64,000 nt of DNA from Stagonosporopsis chrysanthemi (Eukaryota > Ascomycota > Dothideomycetes > Pleosporales > Didymellaceae). Every line of letters begins with the position of its first letter. Position 1 is the stretch's first letter. Positions 56,271-64,000 of the stretch are shown piece by piece. The notes under the pieces are model-generated. The model made no database searches. It was not told the origin of the DNA and was given only the letters and a program-made list of their open reading frames with translations. The translations under genes and the position numbers were made by a program. The DNA lies in NCBI GenBank assembly GCA_022560025.1, contig JAFISE010000023.1:186001-250000 (forward strand), written 5' to 3'.

Positions 56271-58735
56271 ATGCACATCCTCAGCGCCCTCTCGTCGGTC
56301 CTCGCCCTCGCCGCCACAACCGCACGCCTCGCCGCCGCCTCGTCGTCGCACCGCGCGCCGCTGCGGGCCATCCACCACGCCACCAATGCCGACATCCTCA
56401 CCCCGAACCACCGCGTGACGGCCGTGTCGACCTTCGACGTCGCCTTCGATGTCGGCGCCCAGCGCATCCGCCTCAGCCTCGAGCCCAACCACGACATCTT
56501 CGTCGAGGGCGGCCGCGTCACCCACCTCGCCGCCGACGGCAGCGTGCACAGCGCGGAGCTCATTGACCGCAACCAGCACAAGGTCTACAAGGGCACCGCC
56601 TGGGCGAAGCGCGGCCGCCGCTGGGACCATGTCGGCTGGGCGCGCGTCGGCATGCGCCGCGATGGCCTGGACCCGCTGTTCGAGGGCACCTTCACGCTGG
56701 ACCACGACCACCACCACATCAAGCTGGCCAGCAGCTACGCGGCCACGCGCATGGCCGAGGACCCGGACGTGGAGATGGGCGCCGAGGAGACCATGGTCGT
56801 GTTCCGGGACAGCGACATGGGCATGGCGCCGCACGAGGACCACGCCGAGCTGAGGAAGAGGGCCGGCGTGCACGGCCAGGCCTGCGGGAGCGATGCGCTG
56901 GGCTTCAACACGCAGCCGGACCACCCGGTGTTTGCAGGCATGCGCGCGCGCGACATGATGACGAGCCGGGCGTCGATGCCGATCGAGCGGCTGTTTGGAC
57001 GCCAGATTGACGGGCAGCCGGGCAGCGGCGGCGCGGGCGTCAACCTCGTCAGCACCATTGGCAGCACGCAGGGCTGCCCCACCACGCGCAAGGTCGCCCT
57101 GGTCGGTGTCGCCGCCGACTGCACGTACATCCAGTCGTTCAACCGCGACAGGAACCGCACGCAGCAGAACATCATCGAGCAGATCAACTCGGCCTCGGAG
57201 CTGTTCGAGAGCACCTTCCAGATCTCGCTGGGCCTGGCCAACGTCGTCATCACCGACCCGGACTGCCCAGCGACACAGCAGCAGTCGACGCCCTGGAACC
57301 AGGGCTGCAGTGATAGTGTCGACATCCAGGCCCGCCTCAACCTCTTCTCCAGCTGGCGCGGCCAGCAGAACGACAACTACTCCCACTGGACGCTGCTCTC
57401 CACCTGCAACACCGGCTCTGCTGTTGGGCTTGCCTGGCTGGGACAGGCTTGTGTACAGGGCTCGCAGCAGAACAGCGGCAGCACAAGTGAGACCGTCGCC
57501 GGCGCCAACGTCGTCATCCGCACGGCCACCGAGTGGCAGGTCATTGCTCACGAGACGGGCCACACCTACGGCGCCGTCCACGACTGCACGTCCAGCGCAT
57601 GCTCCGACCCCAACACGGTCAACTCGCAGTCATGCTGTCCCCTGAGCAGCAGCACCTGCGACGCCGGCGAGCAGTACATCATGAACCCCTCCACCGCGCA
57701 AGGCATCACCCGCTTCTCGCCCTGCTCCATCGGCAATGTCTGCTCTGCTCTGCAGCGAAACAGCGTCGAATCCTCCTGCCTCACCAACAACCGCGGCATC
57801 ACCACCATCGGCGAGCCCGTGTGCGGCAACGGCATTGTCGAAGAAGGCGAAGACTGCGACTGCGGTGGCGAAAGCCAGTGTGGCAACAACGCGTGCTGCA
57901 ATCCCAGAACCTGCCGCTTCCAGAACAACGCCGTCTGTGACGACTCCAACGAAGACTGCTGCCGCGACTGCCAATTCGCGTCAAACACCACCGTCTGCCG
58001 CGCCAGCCAGGGCGCTTGCGATCCCGAGGAGACTTGCGCCGGTGACTCGCCCTACTGTCCCGAAGACAAGTGGCAGGAAGCCGGCACCAGCTGCGGTGAC
58101 GGTCTGCAGTGTGCGAGCGGGCAGTGCACCAGCCGCGACCAGCAATGCAAGACGCTGATGGGGTCCTACACCCAAGGCAACGAGACGTACGCCTGTGACA
58201 CAAGGAGCTGCACGCTCTCGTGCGGTAGTCCCGAGTTTGGGAGAGGCACCTGCTACGGCCTGCAGCAGAACTTCCTCGACGGGACGCCCTGTGCCGGCGG
58301 GCACTGCCAGAACGTAAGTCCCTTTCCCTTGGCCTTCACCCAAACCGATGACATGTCTAACATTCCTCACAGGGCCGCTGCGACGGCAATGTCGGCAACG
58401 AAATCCGCTCCTGGGTCGACGAACACCTCGGCGTCGTCATCGGCGTTTCCGTCGGTGTCGGCACCCTGCTCGTCCTCTGCATCCTCTGCTGCTGCTGGCG
58501 GTCCTACCGCCGCCGGCGTTCGCGCGCAAAGTACGCTGCAGCAGCCGCCAGCGCCGCGGGGAGACACGGCCGTCGCGGACCCCAGCCCATGGCGCCCAAT
58601 GGCGCGTTCAACCAGGTCCCGTATCCGCCGCACGGCGGCATGGCGCCACCGCCGGCGTCGTATCAGTGGCAGGGCAACGGCGGGATACCGCAGCCGCCGC
58701 CGCTGCAGCAGAGGGGGAGTATGCGGTATGCATAG
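56271..58735 (+). CDS. ADAM-family membrane metalloprotease (ADM-B-like)
   Basis: Two exons, 56271-58313 and 58373-58735 (59-bp intron), give 801 residues. I start at 56271 because it opens a signal peptide (MHILSALSSVLALAATTARLAAA); the frame stays open 99 bases upstream without one. Residues 30-200 are the pro-domain. The catalytic domain has the reprolysin zinc motif HETGHTYGAVHDC at about 426, with the three His, the Glu and the following Asp. A disintegrin domain (CGNGIVEEGEDCDCGG, about 516-600) and a Cys-rich domain follow, then one transmembrane helix (GVVIGVSVGVGTLLVLCIL, about 700-720) and a Pro/Gly-rich cytoplasmic tail. A type I surface sheddase is expected. The intron sits just before the membrane-proximal Cys, so its retention would give a soluble form. 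Family assignment is firm; substrates are unknown. Confidence 0.9.
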
Positions 58736-60033
58736 ATACGCATGGGCATAGAGGTGGTGTTGGGATTTTCTTGTCTTTGTTTTGTCAAGCGCCCCCCTTT
58801 TTTTCTTCTTCCCCTTGTGTACAGACATTCTCTTGGATCAGGGATGCGGATGGCGGATTGGGTGACTCAGTCGTCGCATTACCCGGCGTTTGCGAGACAG
58901 CGTGCAAAGATGCCGCGAGGCAGGGGTTGTTGTAGAGAGTCGGGACAGTATATGTATATATACATATATATAGATTATGTATAGAACTATACCATGTGTC
59001 AATTGTTGCTACTACATGCATTCAACCCCCCCATGATTCCAATCATCAAACACCCAACCAGTCAACCTATCCATCCGCAAAACTACCCCTTGCTTCCCCC
59101 GTCCCCAACGTCAACACTACCTTTGAAAGTAGAGGGGCCACTCCTACACACAATACTCTTCACCTTCCGCAGATACTTGCAGATGCGTATCACATCGCCC
59201 GCCCTACTCAAAGCTTTCCCGTAGCTCTGAGCATGCATCTCCACAAACCTGCTCATCTGATTTTACAACGCCATACATTCCACCAACGACGCACGTCGAC
59301 ACCCCCAAGACAGGCCAGGCCAGGACAGGACGTAGAAGGGAAAGGAAGGATACATACCAATGGCCAACAACACTTTTTTGCGACGTTTTCGCGAGTAGGA
59401 CTATGGTTGTGATGGGGATTACATGGCGAGTGTGTGAGTGAGTGAGTAAGCTGTTGGGACGTGCAGGATCGAATGTACCATACATACAACACATATGTAC
59501 GTTGCCATCACACGCCATTTCCTCTCTCACTCTCTCACTCTCTGTCGCGTGCGCCAAAAATAGAAAACCAGCGCACGAGGCTGTGAACGACGCCCTAACC
59601 CCATACACCCTAGCTCCACCTCACCTCACCTCACCTCACCCTCCCCCCGGGACCCAAACCCAACCTGAACACGAACACGAGCGCTGCCCCCCCATCGTCC
59701 CTCCCACCGCCTAGGTATGTAAGCACTCTAACCTCAAGGCCTCCCGGCGTCAGATGGCTTCGTTGCTGGTGCTGGAGGCTGGGCGCGCTGCTGGGATAGG
59801 ACGACAGCCATTGGTCGTGCAGATGTTGGCTGCGGTAAGGCTTACCGTGCTTCTCTGCGCCTCTGGGGGTGCAGATCTGACGCGGTTCCACATAAGGGAG
59901 GGTGTGGCCGCATAAGTAGGGTCTTTTTCCTTTTCCTGTTCTCTTGGATTTTTGAATTTCTGCTGTTTCTGCTGTTTCTTCTACATAGGGGTGTGTCACG
60001 TGTGCGCGTGCGTATTGAACTGACGACGGAAAC
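58736..60033. other. Intergenic with simple repeats
   Basis: About 1.3 kb without a gene. Holds an AT-rich tatata stretch near 58950-58975, a TCTCTCAC-type run near 59523-59545 and (CACCT)n at 59617-59640. Short frames on both strands have no recognisable features. Confidence 0.5.
59617..59640. repeat. (CACCT)n microsatellite
   Basis: Almost five perfect CACCT units. Confidence 0.85.
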
Positions 60034-61387
60034 ATGGCGACTTTGGATATGTTGGATGTGGGCGAGATTGCACCGACGACGGTGCTGGGGGGTGGTGCAG
60101 AGGCGACGCCGATGTCGACGAGTGTTGGGGCTGGTGCGGTGGTGCTGAGTACGACGGTCGGTACGAACGATGACGGCCAGGTGTGGACTAGGGTTGATAC
60201 GGTTGTGCCCACAACGGTCTTCACGACACCTGCATCGACGACGACGGGGAGCGCGGTGGTTACAGATCCGCCCCAGGCCGTGCGTCCGAGCGATGGAACC
60301 GACAACAGCTCTCTCAGCGCTGGCGCCATCGCGGGTCTCGCAATTGGGACGTGTATAGCCGGCGCGCTCATCGCCTTCCTCGTCACCTGGCAGGTCTTCA
60401 AGCGGCGCGATAAGAAGTTCGTGCAGAAGATATGCCCAGCCGGATACCCCATCTACGCAGACTCGTCGCCGGAGCTGGTCATGGTGCAGAAGAGCGCTGC
60501 TGCCGGCGGCGGCCCGTACGTGCACATCGCGCAGACGCAGATGCGCACGCCCATCCCCGCACCAGCACGGATGTCTGCCACAGGTGGTGATGCGCTGGCT
60601 GGTGTTGTGCCTCCGTCTGCGAGCGAGGCCGAGGTGCAGAGCCGGGTGGTGGCGCTGTTCGAGCAGATGCAACAGCACGTGGACACGTTCTACCGCGACG
60701 TGCATGCCAGCATCACGCCGAGCATGGACGCGGATCTGGCCTCGTTCGGGAAAGACGTCAACATGCTCGAGCTGCTGCAGACGTGCTCCCGCCCCACAGT
60801 CGCGCTAAAACACGCCCTTGTCGCGTTCGTCCTGGGCATCACCAGCCCGGACCAAAACGGCGGCAGCCGCGGGGCCTCCCTCTGGCCCGCAGCCCTCACG
60901 CAGATGCTGCACGCCCCCCTCCCCTCCGGTACGTCCCCCCCTCTCCAACCCCCGCAACCCACACATCTCAACTAACCCCCCTCCCCTTACAGCGCCCCCT
61001 CACCTCGCCCCAGCGCTCTCCCTCCACCGCCGCCTAACAATCCACCTCCACACAACCCTCAACCCGCCCTCCCACCGCCTCTCCACGCTCTCCCTTCCCC
61101 GCCAAACTACCTCCTCCATCCTCTCCGCCGCCTCCCACTTCTCGCTCACTTTCTTTCCCTGGGCGGACCCGGCGCGGGCCGAGCCCGAGCGCGACGCGCA
61201 TCTCGCGCGCATCATCACCGAGGCGCTGGAGTGCGCGGTGTGGCTGGGGGGTTTGGAGGGGGAGTGGGGGTTTGAGTGGGAGGAGTGCGGGAGGGGCGTT
61301 GTGGTGGTGTGGCCTGGGTTGGTTGTTAGGGAGGGGGGAGGGGGGTTGAGGAGGGTGGTGGTACGGCAGAGGGTTGGCTCGCTCTGA
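60034..61387 (+). CDS. Single-pass membrane protein, Ser/Thr-rich outer part
   Basis: Two exons, 60034-60928 and 60993-61387 (64-bp intron), give 429 residues. The first 100 residues are Thr/Ser/Val-rich (TTVFTTPASTTTGSAVVTD), likely O-glycosylated. One transmembrane helix follows (AGAIAGLAIGTCIAGALIAF, about 95-117) with a basic stop-transfer KRRDKK, then a cytosolic part. The layout resembles fungal wall-stress-sensor-like proteins, but the outer domain has no Cys-rich WSC module and the N-terminus (MATLDMLDVGEI) is not a classical signal peptide. The cytosolic part has FEQMQQHVDTFYRDVHASI and a helical ending in exon 2 (ECAVWLGGLEGEWGFEW) that looks like a conserved fungal domain of unknown function. 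The exon 2 join is chosen because it keeps this frame open. Expression and role are unknown. Confidence 0.6.
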
Positions 61388-62691
61388 TCGAGGGCGTGTG
61401 GCGTGGTGACTTCAGCATTTAAGGGGTTGTACTTGGCTAGCGAATGGTATATAACGTTTGTACATGCGGTTGGTGCTCTGTGTTTGGCACATCTGAGTAT
61501 AGTTGGAATGGATGCTGGTTCCCCCCATAACCGCATAAAGGTGGCTGGTTTTGGGAGGGCGGAAAGAGCTTGCAGCTCGTGGGCACCTGGGTTTGTTGGC
61601 ATGCTTCACTTCCCTCTTTGAAGATAATAGGCACTCTACTCTGGGAAGACCGACAGCACACTGTGTCGTGTCTGCTGCTGATTTTCCCCGGCGAGATGAA
61701 TGGCATCCGCATACATGTGTGGAACCACGCGGCACTGTAAGGTGGTTGTGTCTGCATCCCATTACTGTACGACCACCTACGATGCCTTGGTCAGACGTGC
61801 TACAATGGAGTGCGTGTTGTTTTGTCAGGTGCTCTGTTGTTGCTACTGGTGCAGCAGAATCAACATCTCGTACGTGGGAGTATTATAGGAGGTGCTATCA
61901 TACTAACTCATGCACACGTGAATAGCTTAGAGAAGGTTCTGTGTTTCGGTACGTCAATTTACACAGCATGGGTTCTGTAAAAGCTGCAGACTATAGCGGA
62001 GATGCAGTCTACTGCCTTAGACCCTGACTAGTCATTCTCGTTCCTTGTGAACATAAGATATAAAAGTGGAGAAATAAAGGATAACAACAACCATACAATG
62101 CCTGATATCTATTGACAAGCAAAAGCTGCGCCTGTAGAAGGTGAACACGATGCATTTGTCATGCATCTTTCAGCATCTCGTGCGTGCATGCGGTGTATCG
62201 AAGTTGGCCCTCGGTATGTTACGACAGGTTAGTGCATCGTGTAGTTGATTAGCTACTTTGATGGCATTAATCATGGATGTTTGATCAGAAAGTTGTAGAG
62301 AAGTGTTGATGTTGACAGCAACAGTATGTGAGTATGGTGTTTGTACAAGGGTGTTGTGCGTATACTACCAAACTCTCCTCTAAAACTAACACCTAAAACA
62401 ACCAGTGGGCGCACACTGCTTGCAGATCCAATCTTGAAAAAGACTGGGATATACGCTTCCTGTTTTTGAATGGAACGTATCTGGAAATCCTATTGTGCGT
62501 ACATGCAGTCTTTGTCTACTTGTATGCCAACATTCTCCCATTATGTTACATGATGAGGCAGATGATTGACTGGGTCTTGGACATGTGCTACAAAAGAAGC
62601 AAGCTCTAGTGATATTAACTGTGATATTCCTGCCAGTGGCATGTTGGTCAATCGTGCAAACCAAATCTGTATTCTATGAACGGGTCGGCTC
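61388..62691. other. Intergenic, no supported gene
   Basis: Around 1.3 kb with moderately AT-rich sequence from 61.9 kb. Short frames only (for example 61551-61925 plus and 62386-62664 minus). No clear repeat or RNA gene. Confidence 0.5.
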
Positions 62692-63995
62692 CTAAATTTG
62701 GACTCCTATGCCACAAACAGGGCACCTACTACACCAGACCGCGTTGCAAGCCTGACATTCAGGACAGTACCACATATCAGAAACCTTATCCCTATGACTC
62801 TGAATACGACTTTCAGCAGCTGTGGCGCTATTCCCGACGTCAGAGTCGTAGTATTGGCTACTCTCAGGACGGTGGATCACTGGAGGCCTTGAAGTGCTAG
62901 AGTAGTCGGAGGTTAGCCGCAAGGGTTGATGGGGCAGAAACAAGTGTGGCCTGTGAGAAGCTTCGCGCTTTTTGAGAGGCCTCTCAGCGGATTGCGATAT
63001 TCCCACTGCTATGGAGCTTGACTGAGCGTCCAGAAGCTCTGACGCCTCTGAGTTGCGTTCGCTGCTGAGATGGCATCAGCTACCGTCTTTATATTCTGTA
63101 CCGTGATGACTTACTGGCGTTGCTCGTGCCTTTCAAGCAGATCACTCCGATAGAAGACCTTCCCACAGTCCGGGTACCGACATATCAGTGCGTCCAGCGG
63201 CGACGCGTGGTTTCTCTGATGTCTTCGAAGATGCGCAGCCCGCGTGTAAGTCTTTCCGCATTCGCATTCATGGACTCTCAGTCCCGTCTTTGCCTTGCTG
63301 ATGCGACCTGTCCTCGTGTAAGTGATCTCTGGCGGAGTACTTTCGGGGCTGAGATTCTGAGCTCCGTCCCACGGTAGGTCCTGGCCTAGCCGCAGAGGCT
63401 TAGCTGTGAGAGGTCCAGGTGAGTCGCGAGTGGGGCCGTCAGAATATACCAGAGCTTCTGTAAAGGTCTGCGATGGATGGGAGTCATTGTTGGTGAATGT
63501 GGACGTTGGCGGCGTGTAGAGACGCTGCTGTCGGTGGTTGTCATCCGGTTTTGTTGTGGATTCCGTGTCTTGGTGATCGTGACCGCGATTAGCCATTTGG
63601 AAGGGGCTTTTCTTATGGTCGTCACGCCCCCTCTTCGCATCGGCATCTCTCGCTACTTGCTCGAGGCGTGAATTACCACTGTTTACCATCCGCAGATACT
63701 GATTCTCGACACTCAAAGTCGTTTTTGTGCCCATCTTCTGAGCACAAGTTTGGAAGTCCGTGCCGAAAGTAGCAATCAATTCCTCAACCCGTTGTAAATC
63801 CTCCACAGACCAGTAGCTATCGTGCTTGTTCTTCATGTGTCGGCGCCAATCACCGAAACGGCGATAGCTTTTGTCACAGTCGGGTTCAGTGCAAGGTAAA
63901 CTAACATCGGCCATCTCCACTAACGTCACAGATCCGTACGCGCCATTGGAGGTCGTCTCCAATCGATCATCTCGATGTGCAAATTTCAGGACCAT
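62692..63995 (-). CDS. Zinc-finger protein with Myb/SANT-like segment and C-terminal zinc ribbon
   Basis: Two exons on the minus strand, 63995-63115 and 63064-62692 (50-bp intron), give 417 residues if the Met at 63995 is the start; this is 5 bases from the window edge, so the true start may lie beyond or at the later Met (MADVSLPC). Order: one C2H2 finger (CTEPDCDKSYRRFGDWRRH), a Myb/SANT-like helical segment (YWSVEDLQRVEELIATFGTD), a Ser/Thr/Pro-rich linker, two C2H2 fingers (HECECGKTYTRAAHLRRH and ICRYPDCGKVFYRSDLLERH), and a zinc ribbon WYCPECQAC...CPVC at the C-terminus. The final His of the third finger is completed exactly across the intron. The ribbon resembles that of the ARID-containing regulator at 38410. 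Likely nuclear and DNA-binding; targets unknown. Confidence 0.7.
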
Positions 63996-64000
63996 TTCTC

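Noticed and set aside
56118..57581. 487-codon frame antisense to the ADAM gene
   Set aside because: Same cause: a compositional shadow of the GC-rich coding strand, with Val/Ala/Arg-rich nonsense content.

Overview
The window is filamentous ascomycete (Pezizomycotina) nuclear DNA. Protein-coding genes carry short GT-AG introns of about 42-200 bp. The families are typical of such fungi: a PTH11-type rhodopsin-domain membrane protein, a short tyrosinase, an NmrA-like protein, a DUF7580-type protein, Zn2Cys6 and C2H2 regulators, the cytosolic acetyl-CoA synthetase FacA and an ADAM protease. Repeats are AT-rich and carry C-to-T/G-to-A changes of the repeat-induced point mutation (RIP) kind, mostly CpA to TpA. 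A dothideomycete is a reasonable guess, but nothing seen here fixes the class.

Layout. 1-4.6 kb: a PTH11-like receptor gene (minus, cut by the window edge), a gene-poor gap and a four-exon tyrosinase (plus). 4.6-30.5 kb: one 25.9 kb AT-rich retrotransposon island bounded by an exact 5-bp target duplication (ATTTA). Its outer shell is a Ty1/copia element. Inside are two minus-oriented Ty3/gypsy elements (LTRs of about 508 and 278 bp), a Fot1/pogo-type DNA transposon inserted in the reverse transcriptase of the first gypsy, a 440-bp palindromic MITE, and a second, younger copia element inserted in the tail of the first with its own TSD (TTAAG). Nothing in the island keeps an intact reading frame. 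30.5-38 kb: an NmrA-like gene, a poorly supported ORF, an unrecognised helical protein, a short-chain dehydrogenase broken by two in-frame stops, and a DUF7580-type gene. 38.4-41.7 kb: a 1,042-residue protein joining acuF-type zinc fingers, an ARID-like domain, a zinc ribbon, a Zn2Cys6 cluster and two C2H2 fingers, head-to-head with the DUF7580 gene. 42.3-50.6 kb: a mitochondrial AAA+ ATPase gene divergent from a WDR62/MABP1-like WD40 gene. 53.2-64 kb: facA, an ADAM metalloprotease, a single-pass membrane protein and a second multi-zinc-finger protein with a Myb/SANT-like segment.

How the genes relate. The right half is ordinary core genome: acetate activation, mitochondrial AAA+ quality control, a WD40 scaffold and a membrane sheddase. 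The left half is an accessory, repeat-invaded region. Taking out the island leaves the tyrosinase and NmrA-like genes about 0.4 kb apart in the same orientation, so the island split a compact gene pair. The most unusual gene is the ARID plus Zn2Cys6 plus C2H2 fusion, which shares its zinc-ribbon type with the gene at the right edge. The most informative structure is the nesting order, which can be read from TSDs, TIRs and RIP state.
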